The notes below the pieces were generated by a model. The model saw only the letters and a list, made by a program, of their open reading frames with translations, was not told the DNA's origin and ran no database searches. Position numbers and translations under genes: made by a program. A DNA stretch of 64,000 bases, taken from positions 1,711,001-1,775,000 of the forward strand of contig JAEOAD010000888.1 of assembly GCA_036365145.1 (NCBI GenBank), given 5' to 3'. This stretch comes from Orientallactaga sibirica. Taxonomy: Eukaryota; Chordata; Mammalia; Rodentia; Dipodidae. Shown piece by piece: positions 37,101-50,330 of the stretch; position 1 is the first letter of the stretch, and every line of letters starts with the position of its first letter.

Positions 37101-38964
37101 GAAGGGAGAGAGTCGAAGGTCACATCGCTCATATTCTCATCTCCAGAGTTCTCTGAAAGGCGAAGGAGCAGGGGGGGCCGGCTGCCAGAGTGGGTCCTTA
37201 TGCGGGGGCTCCCACACTTCTCCTCTGTCCCCCTCAAGATGGTCTTGGCTGACTGCTGGAGACATTAACGGGTACACACGTGTCATGCAGGCACCTCTCT
37301 GGGGGAAATGAAAGGCTCCTACTGCTCTTGACATTCCTGAGCCCTTCCACCCATGGCTTTTATTCTTGCTGAATAGAAGAGCCTTTGGAAAAGTCAGTTC
37401 AGGATGACCCCCATGGCTCCAAGAAGGGCCCTGGGGAAGCGAGCTCAAAGCAGCTGCCAGTTAGCGTTCCCTACCAGCAGTTTGGTGTTCTGATTCACTG
37501 CGTCTTGTTCCCGTGGTGAGAGGTCAAATGGCATGAGGCCCATGCTCTTGCAAATCCGGTTGCAGGCATGTGAGGAGAAGAAGAGGGCCATCCCCCGAAC
37601 ACCTGCAGGCAAACAGAACCTATCTGGCATGTTGCTTTTGCACGGTGTGGGGGAGGGAAAGTGCAGTCACTAGAAATGTGAGCAGGGCAGGCAGAAAGCA
37701 CGATGAGCTGGTAGGTGGGTCAGATATCCCATCTCTGTGAACTTGGCAAGGCCCAAACACTGTCTCAGTGTGTTTCCTTGCGTGTAGTAGGGACTTGCGA
37801 ATGTTAGGGGAGCACATTGAAATGGGCTGGCTTTCCACACCTACCGAGGTTGCCATCTCCGAAGTCAGTGCCTGTCTCAGTGTGGATTTGCGGGTCAGTG
37901 TAGAGGTCACCCACGCCCTGGATGTCCACCACAATCAGCTGATGACCGGAACGCTCAAATGTAAAGTGGCTGAAGGCCTGTGGTGGGAGCAGAAAGAGGT
38001 GTAAGAGACCAGGGTATGGGCTGTGCAGACTCTGGCCAGTCATTGTGCTGGGGGTTACAACATCCCATCTGCCCATGTTAGGAACTTCCCACCTGTGTGG
38101 GGAATTTTATAGAACAAAAGACAAAGGCAGGAGGCCTGAACAGGGACCTCAAAGATAGGCTTTTTTTTTTTTTTTTTTAATTATCTGAACACAGAGAGAG
38201 ACAGAGAAGAGAGAGAATATGAATGAGTGTGCCAGGGTCTCTATCCATAGCAAACAAATTCCAAATACATGCGCCACTTTGTGCATTTGGCTTTATGTGG
38301 GTACTGGGGAATCAAACATGGGTCATTAGGCTTTGCAGGCAAGCACCTTAATTGCTGAGTCTTCTCTCCAGCCTGGCATCTTATTTAGTATGTGTACTGA
38401 ATGCACGTGTATGCAGATATGTGTGTACATGCACATGCATAGGTCAGAGGAGGACAGCTGCAGTCCTCCACTGCTCTTCAGCCTCACCTCCTTAAGGCTG
38501 TCTCTGTCACTGAGCCTAGACCTCAGTGTTTCCCGTTAGACTGGGTGATGAGGCAGTCCCAGTGATCCTCTTATTTTTGTCCCCTCCAGGCTGGGGTTAC
38601 AAGTGTGCATGGCCATGACCAGCTTTATTTATTTATTTATTCATTTATTTATTTATTATTTATTTTCCTTTGAAATAGGGTCTCACTCTAGCCCAGGCTG
38701 ATCTGGAATTCACTATGTAGTCTCAGGGTGGCCCTGAACTCACAGCGATCCTCCTACCTCTGCCTCCCAAGAACTAGGATTAAAGGCGTGCGCCACCACA
38801 CCTGGCTATTTTGGTTTTCTGTCTCAGGGTACCCCGGGCTGACCTGGAATTTACTATGTAGTCTCAGGGTAGCCTCGAACTTGTGGTGATCCCCTTACCT
38901 CTGCCTCCTAGGTGCTGGGATTAAAGGTGTGCATCACCATACCTGGCTAATTTTTTAAAAGATT

Positions 38965-39003
<39 letters not shown>

Positions 39004-42000
39004 TTTGAGAGAGAGTGAGAGAGAGAAAGAAAGAGGCAGATAGAGACAGAGGGGGGAGAGAATGGACACACCAGGGCCTCTAACCAGTGTAAACGAATTC
39101 CAGATGCATGGGCCACCTTATGCATCTGGCTTATGTGGGTCCTGGGGGATTGAGCCTTGAATTGGGGTCCTTTGGTTTCATAGGCAAGCACTTAACTGCT
39201 AAGCTATCTTCTCCAGCCTGGCTAATTTTTTTAACATGGGTGCCAGGGATCAAATTCAGGTCCTCATGCTGGCACAGCAAGTGCCCTTACCCACTGAGTG
39301 ATCTCTCCAGCCCAGCTTGAGAGTACTTTGAGACTATTAACAGAAGCTAGCAAGAAGTGACAAGAGTGTCCCCTTAAAGAATCTTCTTCAGGGCTGGAGA
39401 GATGGCTCGGTAGTTAATGCACTTGTCTGCAAAGCCTAACAACCCACGTATGATTCCTTAGTACCCACATAGAGTCAGACACACAAAGTGGTGTGTGCAT
39501 CTGGGGTTCATTCGCAGCAGCTGTAGGCCCTGACATTCCCATTCTCTCTGTCTTTCTTCACTCTATCTCTCTCTGCTTGCAAATAAATAATTAATATTTT
39601 TTTAAAAAAGAATCTTCTTTAGGGGCTAGAGAGATGGCTCAGATGCTAAAGGTGCTTGCTTGAAAAACCTGGTTTCAATTCTCCAGTACCCATGTATACC
39701 CAGATGCACAAAGTGGCACATGTATCTGGAATTCATCTGCAGTGGCAGAAGGCCCTGGCACACCCATACTCACTCTCTCTTTCTCTGTCTCAAATTAATA
39801 AAAATATTATAAAAGCCACGAGTGGTGGTGCACACCTTTAATCCTAGCACTCTTGGGAGGCAGAGGTAGGAGGATCACTGTGAGCTTGAGGCCAGCCTAA
39901 GACTACATAGTGAATTACAGCTCATCTGTCTGGGCTGTCTGTGGGGCCCTCTACCTTGAAGGGAAAAAGATTGAGAGCTGGGTGACTACATAGTGCACAG
40001 CTTGGGCTTTAATCCCAGCATTTGGGAGGTAGAGGTAAGAGGATCAGAGGTCAAGGCCAGCCTGAATGAATCTACATAGTGAATTTCAGGTCAGCCTGGG
40101 CTAGAGCAAGACCCTACCTTGAACCCCCCCCAAAAAAAAAATGAGGGCTGAAAAGATGGCTTAGCAGTTAAGGCACTTGTCTGAGAAGCCTAAGGACCCA
40201 GGTTCAAATCCCTAGTACTTGTGTAAGCCAGATGCACAAGGTGATGCATATGTCTGGAGCTCATTTCCAGTGGCTAGAGGCCCTGGTGTGCCTCTCTCTA
40301 TCTGCCTCTTCCTTCTCCCTACCCCTGTGACTCCCTCTCTCTCAAATCAATTAATAAAGTAGTGAATCCTCAGCAATGATAAAGGTTGGGGGAGAACCAT
40401 CACATTCTGATAGACTTGAGAGGCCTCTGGAGGATGGAAGGAAGACCCCGTGTCCCAGGGACCCTCCTTCTGGGGCTGAAGCTGGCCAGGAGTAGACAGA
40501 GGGTAGCAGTGTGGGCAGAGAAGCCCGGGCTCACCTGAGGGGTCAGGCGGAGGTTGTCGTCTCGGACGAAGCCTGAGTTGGAGTTGTACTTGATATACTT
40601 GCCCTCGATGTAGTGCTCCAGGTGGAAGAGGGGCTGGCCGGGTCTGTCCTTCAGCTCCATGATGCACATCTGCATGATATCCACCTGGTGCAAGGGTGAG
40701 AGGGTCAGGTGCAAGGAGCTCCCTGGGCGGGGCAGCCCTCTCTGGGTTTGGATCTTGACTCCATTGCTTCTTGGTAAGAACTGCTGATTGTCCTCAGAAT
40801 CCAGTCTCTTTCCCCTTTTAGTTAAGGAAACCCCTATCCTTCAGTTCACAGCCAGGATCAAGCCTGGGAGTAGGAAGATGGCTCAGTAGTTAAAGGTGCT
40901 TGCTTGTAAAGCCTGCTGGCCTGGGTTCAATTCCCTAGCCACCCATGTATAGCCAGGTAGGAGTCTGCAGCAACAAGAGACCCTGGCATGCCTATGTACA
41001 TATGTTTTCATGTGCGCGCGCACATATACACAGGTACAAATAAATAAATAAATAAAATTGTTGTTTCTTTGAGATAGGGCCTCACTCCAGCCCAGGCTGA
41101 CATGGAATTCACTCTGTAGTCCAAGACTGGCCTCAAACTCACAGTGATCCTTCTATCTCTGCTTCCCAAGTGCTGGAATTAAAGGTGTGTGTTACCATAG
41201 CAGTCAGAAAGAGAAAAATGGATGCACAGGAGAGGGGGGCCTCTAACCACTGCAAACGAACTCCAGACACATGTGCCACTTTGGGCATCTGGCTTCACAA
41301 GGGTTCTGGGGAATCAAACTTGTTCATTAGGCTTTGCAGGAAAGCACCTTAACTGCTGGGGCAGTTTTTTTTTTCAAGGTAGGGTCTTGTTCTAGCCCAG
41401 GCTGACCTGGAATTCATTATGTAGTCTCAGGCAGGGTGGCCTTGAACTCATGGTGATCCTCCTACCTCTGCCTCCCAAGTGCTAGGATTAAAGGCGTGAA
41501 CCACCATACCTGGCATAAAAATTTTTTCAGATTAAATTTGGGCTTGGGGAGATGGCTCAGAGGTTAAAAGTGCTTGCTTGCAAAGCCTATTGGTCCAGGT
41601 TCAATTTACTAGCCACCCACATAAAGCTGGACAGGCACTCAATTGAAGCAGCAAGAGATGTGTAAATAAATAAATATTGATTTATTGATGCACAAAAGGA
41701 CCAATGTCTAGGACATCATTGTTTTAAATTGTTATACGAATGTGGAATGTCCTCACAGGCTTATGTGTTTAAAAACTTGGTCCCCAGCTGGTGGTGCTGC
41801 GTGGAGCCTGGAGGGTGGAGCCTTGCTGAAGGATATGGGTCACTGGGGAAGGGAAGGCTTGAGATTGTTCCTTGGCCCTTCTTCCTGTCTACTCTCTGCT
41901 TCCTGACTGTGGGTACAATGTGACCAACTGTTTCACACTCCTGCCACCATGTCTTTCCAAACAACTCTAACCAAAACAAACCCTTTCTCTCTTAAACTGC

Positions 42001-43462
42001 TTTCGGACACTGGATCACAGTAACAAAAGTAATGAAGCATACACAATTCCAGTTGTATATGAGAGCAAATAGTGGTTCTTGCTCTACAATAGAACTGCTG
42101 ATTGTCCTCAGAATCCAGTCTCTTTCCCCTTTTAGTTAAGGAAACCCCTATCCTTCAGTTCACAGCCAGGATCAAGCCTGGGAGTAGGAAGATGGCTCAG
42201 TAGTTAAAGGTGCTTGCTTGTAAAGCCTGCTGGCCTGGGTTCAATTCCCTAGCCACCCATGTATAGCCAGGTAGGAGTCTGCAGCAACAAGAGACCCTGG
42301 CATGCCTATGTACATATGTTTTCATGTGCGCGCGCACATATACACAGGTACAAATAAATAAATAAATAAAATTGTTGTTTCTTTGAGATAGGGCCTCACT
42401 CCAGTCCAGGCTGACATGGAATTCACTCTGTAGTCCAAGACTGGCCTCAAACTCACAGTGATCCTTCTATCTCTGCTTCCCAAGTGCTGGAATTAAAGGT
42501 GTGTGTTACCATAGCAGTCAGAAAGAGAAAAATGGATGCACAGGAGAGGGGGGCCTCTAACCACTGCAAACGAACTCCAGACACATGTGCCACTTTGGGC
42601 ATCTGGCTTCACAAGGGTTCTGGGGAATCAAACTTGTTCATTAGGCTTTGCAGGAAAGCACCTTAACTGCTGGGGCAGTTTTTTTTTTCAAGGTAGGGTC
42701 TTGCTCTAGCCCAGGCTGACCTGGAATTCATTATGTAGTCTCAGGCAGGGTGGCCTTGAACTCATGGTGATCCTCCTACCTCTGCCTCCCAAGTGCTAGG
42801 ATTAAAGGCGTGCACCACCATACCTGGCATAAAATTTTTTTCAGATTAAATTTGGGCTTGGGGAGATGGCTCAGAGGTTAAAAGTGCTTGCTTGCAAAGC
42901 CTATTGGTCCAGGTTCAATTTACTAGCCACCCACATAAAGCTGGACAGGCACTCAATTGAAGCAGCAAGAGATGTGTAAATAAATAAATATTGATTTATT
43001 GATGCACAAAAGGACCAATGTCTATGACATCATTGTTTTAAATTGTTATACGAATGTGGAATGTCCTCACAGGCTTATGTGTTTAAAAACTTGGTCCCCA
43101 GCTGGTGGTGCTACGTGGAGCCTGGAGGGTGGAGCCTTGCTGAAGGATTTGGGTCGCTGGGGAAGGGAAGGCTTGAGATTGTTCTTGGCCCTTCTTCCTG
43201 TCTACTCTCTGCTTCCTGACTGTGGGTACAATGTGACCAACTGTTTCACACTCCTGCCACCATGTCTTTCCAAACAACTCTAACCAAAACAAACCCTTTC
43301 TCTCTTAAACTGCTTCTCGGACACTGGATCACAGTAACAAAAGTAATGAAGCATACACAATTCCAGTTGTATATGAGAGCAAATAGTGGTTCTTGCTCTA
43401 CAATGGGGAATTATGAGGAACTCTGACATTCTTAGAATTTTTTCAGTTTTGTTTTATTTGCA

Positions 43463-43496
<34 letters not shown>

Positions 43497-46400
43497 CAGG
43501 CGTGGGGGGTGCATGAGTGCATCAGGACCCATTACCACTGCACACAAACTCCAGACACATGCATCACTTTGTGTGTCTGGATTTACATGGGTGCTAGGGA
43601 ATTGAACCTGGGCTGAAGGCTGTGAAAGCAAGTTCTTTTTACTGCTGAGCCATTTCTCCAGCCTGTCTTTGAAAAAAAAATTTTTTTTTGCCTTTTTGAG
43701 GTAGGGTCTCACTTTAGCCCAGGCTGACCTGGAACTCACTCTGTAGTCACAGGCTGGCCTTGAACTCACAGTCATCCTCCTACCTCTGCCTCCTGAGTGC
43801 TGGGATAAAAGGCACATGCCACCACAACTGGCTACGTCTGAATTTTTTAAAATGTTTTTTAAAAAAAATATTTATTTGAAAGAGAGAGAAAGAAGAAGAA
43901 TGGGCATTCCAGGGTCTCCAGCTGCTGCAAACGAACCCCAGACACTTGCATCACTTCATGCATCTGGCTTCCATGGGTCCTGGGGAATTGAACCTGGGTC
44001 CTTTGGCTTTGCAGCCAAGTGCCTTAACCGCTAAGCCATCTCTCCAGCCCACGTCTTTGAATTTTTTATAAAGTATGCTTATTTTACACACAGTGGATAA
44101 TGCATACATCTTATGAATGGTCTACAGAGTGGAGAAAGCAAGACCTATGGTTTCTTTCTCCTGCCTTGTCACACAAGGACTCATCTATAGCACCTGTCAC
44201 TCTCAATGTCACCCACAGCACAAGAAGAGCCAGGTTTGGGCTCATCCAGGGAGGAGAGTCAACTGACAGGAAGAAGAGCTGCAGTGTCCCAGAGCTGCAG
44301 AGTCTGGGGGTGAGAACTGTGTCTTTCAGCGAGCACAGCTGTGGTTCCCAGAACCAGCTTGACAGGGGCAAAGCCATTCCCAGAGGCTTCCTGCCTCCCA
44401 CGAGGTTCCATGCTTACAAGGAAGGTATGGCAGGGTTACCTGCTTGGCCAAGGGGCTCACGGGGGGAGGGGTAGTAGCACAGCTTAGGGGCAGTTAGCAG
44501 CTCAAACATACTTACTTTCCTCCCTTACTGCAGACATATTATTACTTACTGGACACCCGGGCAATAGGAGATAACAGTGAACTAGGTATCAGGCCCCACC
44601 TTCAGGGGAAAGCAACTAAAATATTTACTATCTGGACAAGACCTTTATTTTTATTATTAGGTCTTTGTTTTTGTTGTTGTTGTTTTTAGGTAGGGTTTCG
44701 CTCTAGCCCAGGCTGACCTGGAATTCACTACATAGTCTCAGGGTGGCCTTGAACTCACAGCGATCCTCCTACCTCTGCCTCCCAAGTGCTGGAATTAAAG
44801 GCATGTGCCACTGTGGTAGTTTGAATATATGGCCCCCAATATATTCAATGTTTTATTACTTTATAGTTTGCATCTGCAATCACCTTCCTAGAGGCAATGT
44901 CACTGGGGGCTGGTCTTAAGGTGTTAATGGTGGGTTTGAGATTCCATTGTAAAGATATGCAAAGTGTGCCCAGTAGGAGTTCCTGAAGTGTGCTGGGCTT
45001 TTGGGCTGTAGTTTTGTTCAGTGTGCTGTGTGGCTGGGGGTTTTGCTCTCTCTGCTTGGCCTTGTGAGAGCAGGTCACTTCTTCTGCCATTATGGAACTT
45101 CCCCTGGATCTGCAAGCTTCAATAAATAATATCCCTTCCTCCATAACTGTGCCTGGTCTGGAAGTTCATCTCAGCGAACCTGAAGGAAGCCACCATGCCC
45201 AGCTTGTCTACCCTTTTTTTTTTTTTTTTTCAAGGTAGGGTTTCACTCTAGCCCAGGCTGACCTAAATTAACTATGTAGTCTCAGGGTGGCCTTGAACTC
45301 ACAACAATCCCTACCTCTGCCTAGCTGGGACTAAAGTGAAGCGCCACTACAGCCACCATGCCCAGCTTGTCTACCCCTTTTTGAGACAGGTCTCTCATTG
45401 GCCTGGAGCTCACCAATTCATCTAGACTGGCTGGCCAGTGAGCTCCAGAGAACTGTCTTGTCTCTACCTGCCCTGTGCTGGGATTACAGTGCCCTGCTCA
45501 ACATTTTTATGTGGGCTCAAGCCTCTTAGATCATTCTATTTAAAGAAAAGTAAATAAGGCCGGGCATGGTGGTGCACAGCACTTGGGAGGCAGATGTAAG
45601 AGGATCATCGTAAGTTCGAGGCCACTCTGAGAATACATAGTGAAGTCCAGGTCAGCCTAGGCTAGAGCAAGACCCTACCTCAGGGAGAAAAAAAGATCAT
45701 GATGAAGCAGGGGCACAATGACACCTTTAATCCTGGCATTAGGGAGGCTGAGGTAGGAGGATTGCCATGAGCTTGAGGCCAATCTAGGATACATAGTGAG
45801 TTCTAGATCAGCCTGGAGTGAGACTCTGCTTAAAAAAAAAAAAAAAGCCGGGCATGGTAGCGCACGCCTTTAATCTCAGCATTCGGGAGGCAAAGGTAGG
45901 AGGATTGCTATTGTTTGAGGCCACCCTGAGACTACATAGTGAATTCCAGGTCAGCCTGGGCTAGAGTGAGACCCTACCTTGAAAAATCAAAAAGTGAAAA
46001 AAACCAAAAAAAAAAAAAAAAAAAAAAAAGCATGATGAATAAACAGATCCCTGGGATCTGAGATGGTTCAGCAGGTAAGAATGCTTACTACGCAAACGTG
46101 AGAACTTCAGTTGGATCCCCAGTACCCATGTAAAAAATTGGGCACGAGCTACATGTGGTGGTGCACGCCTTTAATCCTAGCACTCGGCAGGCAGAGGTAG
46201 GAGGATTGCCAAGAGTTCAAGATCACCCTGAGAATACAGAGTAAATTCCAGGTCAGCCTGAGCTAGAGCAAAATTCTACCTTGAAAAACCAAAACAAAAA
46301 GAAGAACAGAAAAATTGGACATGGCCGAATGTGCCTGTAACCTCAGCTTGGTGGGGGCGGGGACAGACATGGAAAGATGGCTGGGGCTCACTGGTCAGCC

Positions 46401-49400
46401 AATGTGACTGAAAGAGTGACTCTATTTTAAGGAAATATCTCAGAAGAACAATAAAGGACACCTGACTTCTCCTCTGGCCTCTGTATATACGTACATGGAG
46501 CCCATGCATCTGCACACACACGTACATATCCTGTGTACATATACATGAATGCAAACACACACGCACACACACAATAAAAATTTAGCCAGGCATGGTGGCA
46601 CATGCCTTTAATCCCAGCACTTGGGAGGAAGAGGTAGGAGGATTGCTGTGAGTTCAAGGCCAGCCTGGGACTACAGAGTGAGTTCTAGGTCAGTCTGTGC
46701 TAGAGTGAGACCCTACCTCAAAAGACCAAAAGAAAAAAAAAGGTGAAAAAGTACTTAATCCCAACACTTGTGGGTGGTTAAAACAAAATGATCATGAGTT
46801 TAAGGTTGCCTATGCTACAGAGCAAGCTGCGGCTCAGGGGTACAGCACTTGCCTGGCATATGCAAAGCGCTGGTTTTAATTCCCAGCACTGCACAAAAGG
46901 TGTTTTACCATCACCCTCATCACCATCCACTATCTCTCGCCACTCTGGTGTGGGAAGGGGACAAGTGGGGTCCACACACCTGCTTGGGAGGCTTGTGTCG
47001 ATTATACTCCTCCCCCCAGAGCTTAGCCTCCATCTGGAGACGCACATCCTCAAAGTACACGTCCCTGTCCACTGGCTCGATGTAGCGCTTTGCCACGTAG
47101 TTGGAGGCCCCCTTCCATTGTTGGGCATGAAGGAAGTTGGAGAGTTTCTTCCTAGGGAGAAAGGCAGGAGAAGAGCTGTGTGGGAAGTCTGTGGTTTGCG
47201 GGGGACACAGCCCTGAGACCTCAAGAGAGCCAGAGCCTGCCTGACCTGACTGGCTGGCTGGTGGCAGGAACAAGTACAAGGGGGAGGGGGTGTCCTCACC
47301 CCACTGGGAAAGGAGCTGAAGGCCAGTGTCAAAGGTCTCCATCCCATTTCCTGTGGCCTCCAAGCCAAGGGATGGTCCCTGTCCTCTCAGCGCACAGCCA
47401 GCCCAGTGTGGCTCAACAGATCCAACCGACAGAAGAGAACAGAGGCGGCTGACTCCAGGCCTTGGCTGGGAATGTCCCAAAGGCTCAACAGAATTTGGCC
47501 ATAGAAGCCGGGTGTGGTGGCATACGCCTTTAATCCCTGCACTTGGAGGGAGAGGTAGTAGGATTGCCATGAGTTTGAGGCCAGCATGAGATTACACAGT
47601 GAACTCTCTAGGTCAGCCTGGGCTAGAGCAAGACCCTACCTCAAAAGAGCCCTTCCCCCCAAAAAAGAATTTGGATATAGCCCCAAGTGCTAGGTCAAGT
47701 CACTTACGTCCTGAAGCACTCCCTCATTGCTCCACGGCCGAAGGGCTGAAAGACAGGACATAATAGTTATCAGTCCCCACCTCCCACATTCCCCTCAAAG
47801 TCACCCACCCAGAATGTTCTATAGATCATCCTAATCCACATGTCCCTGGGCCGTCCCTCCTTTGCCCCAGTAAATAGACCAACTAGGTCTATTCATTCAA
47901 TGAAATATTGTATGAGAATGAATGAAAAATGTTGAAAAAATAAACCATACTCAAACCAATTGATGACCTATGATATATAAGTGAAGTGTAAAATTTATGA
48001 CGTGTATATGAAGTGTAAAACTGGCAAAACCAACGGGAGTGGCAGAGTTTGGAGTGGCGCTGAGCCCTGGTTGAGAGGCATTTCTGTGCTCTGCTTCTCT
48101 GGGTGTTACTTTTCTTTTCTTTCTTTGAGGCATGGTCTCCCTCCAGCCCAGGCTGACCTGGAACTCACTCTGTAGCCCCAGGCTGGCCTCAAACTTACTG
48201 TGAAACTCCTACCCCTGCCTCCCAAGTGCTGGGATTAAAGATGTGCACCATCACGGCCAGATTCCCTGGGTGTTATTGACAACGTGTTCACTTTATGAGA
48301 ACACATCAAGCTGCCTGGCTTGGTTTGGCTTCTTGGTGGGGGATGCATCCCCCCACCACGCATGCTCAGTACATGCTCTATCACTGAGTTACACCCCAGA
48401 CCAACTACAGATTTTTTTTTTGTATGTATTACATGAAAAAAGATTCCCATTATGCACGAAAAACTCCATTTTATTTTTTATTATCATGTTACTTGTGTAT
48501 GGGGAGTGTGGTGTGCATTCATGTATGTGTTCACATGTATGTTGGTGCACATACGTGTGTGCACAGGTGACACGTGTATGTATGTTTGGAGGCCAGAGGA
48601 CAACCTCAAGTGTCATTCCCAGGAATGCCATCCATCTCCTTTGATATAAGGTCTCTCACTTAACCTGGAGCTCACCAATTCAGCTAGACTTGGTGACTGG
48701 CCTGAGGACCCCAGGGATTCCTTGTCTCTGCTTCCCCAGAGCTGGAATTACAAGCATGTATCTCTATACTCAATATTTTTTTTTTTTGAAGCAGAGTCTC
48801 ACTTTAGCCTAGGATGACCTTGAACTCCTTGTGATCTTCCTACCCCAGCCTCCCAAGTACTAAGATTAAATGCATGTGCTACTTCCGCATGTGGCTATAC
48901 CCAACATTTTACTTGGGCTTAGACCTGCTCTTGTGTTTACAAGGCCAGCACTTGACTGACTGAGCTATCTCCCACAAACTCTATTTTCTAGTCCCTTCTT
49001 TCTCTTCTAGAAAGCTGGATGCAACCCACCCAATGTATCTAGCAACTCAGTAATAGGCAGTGACATGCAAGTTTGGAAGACAGATAAATACATTTAGAGT
49101 GCGCAGCTGAGGCAGCCTTAATGCATGGTACCTCAGAGTACAGAATGTCTAGAACAGGGCAACCTACAGGGAAGGAAGGACCCAGAGGTTTCTAGGAAAG
49201 GGGAAGATGAGGGAATGAGAGGGACTGCTAGTGAGATGGGAGGGTACTCACACAATTCTGCCACTATGCTTTTAAAAGCCATTGAACTGGAAACTTTCTG
49301 TTTTATCAGTGCTGCGGATGGATCCAGGGCCTCATGCATGCTAGCCAAACACTAGGCTGATTTCCAATCTCCAAATATGTAATTTAAATTGGTAAATTAT

Positions 49401-50278
49401 ATGCTATGTGAATTATACTTTAATAAAACTATTATATAAAAAATGAAATATTGAACCAATAACATAAAGAATCCCCAAAGGTAAAAAAAAAAAAAATTAA
49501 AGTGACAGATGCTTGTAGTTGCCACACTCAGGGGGTGGGGCAGGAAGAGCCAAAGACCTTGACTCAGAAGCAAGAAAAGACAAAAATCAACTCAAGTGGG
49601 GGTGGAGAGAAGGCTACAGGGATTGAAGTTGGCTCCAGAAAGTCTCCACTCAGCCTGGTTCCCTGAGGCTCAGGGCTCTACTTACCTGTGATGCCATCTT
49701 GACCAGAACCTCATCTTTGAGCCACTCGCCGGTGACAGCATTGTACCTGTAGAGGACAGAGCCCACTCAGAGCATAGCACCATAACATGATCCCACCCCT
49801 CAGTGGCTCAAAGACCTGTTTGGGCTCCCCATGGACCTCAGGACCCAAACTGCTCTGCGCCAGGGCTCTGGAGCCTCAAGGAGTCCTAGGTAGAGTTTCA
49901 ACCTCTCCCTCCTTCCCATGCCCCACTCTGGTGGCCTTCTCGCCTTTCCTCAAACACAGTGTTCTGCTTCCATGGTGATCCCATTGTATGAAGCCCCAGC
50001 ACTCACTGCTATACAATTTGTTGGGTTGCTCTAAAACTGGCTCTTCCAGCCGGGCGTGGTGGCGCACGCCTTTAATCCCAGCACTCGGGAGGCAGAGGTA
50101 GGAGGATCGCCGTGAGTTCGAGGCCACCCTGAGACTACGTAGTTAATTCCAGGTCAGCCTGGGCCAGAGTGAAACCCTACCTCGCAAAACCAAAAAAAAA
50201 AAACAAAAAAAAAACTGGCTCTTCCCAGCTCTAATACCACAAAACAGATCCATGTCTGTTCTGTTCTCCACAGGGCAT

Positions 50279-50330
<52 letters not shown>

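Noticed and set aside
26648..45185. Endogenous retrovirus genes
   Set aside because: The LTR-like segments have no gag, pol or env frames beside them; at most they are solo LTRs.
46778..47570. Long minus-strand frames of 196 and 216 residues
   Set aside because: Only 46980-47151 of the longer frame is real coding sequence (EEF2K exon d); the rest is intron read-through, and the other frame is a shadow.
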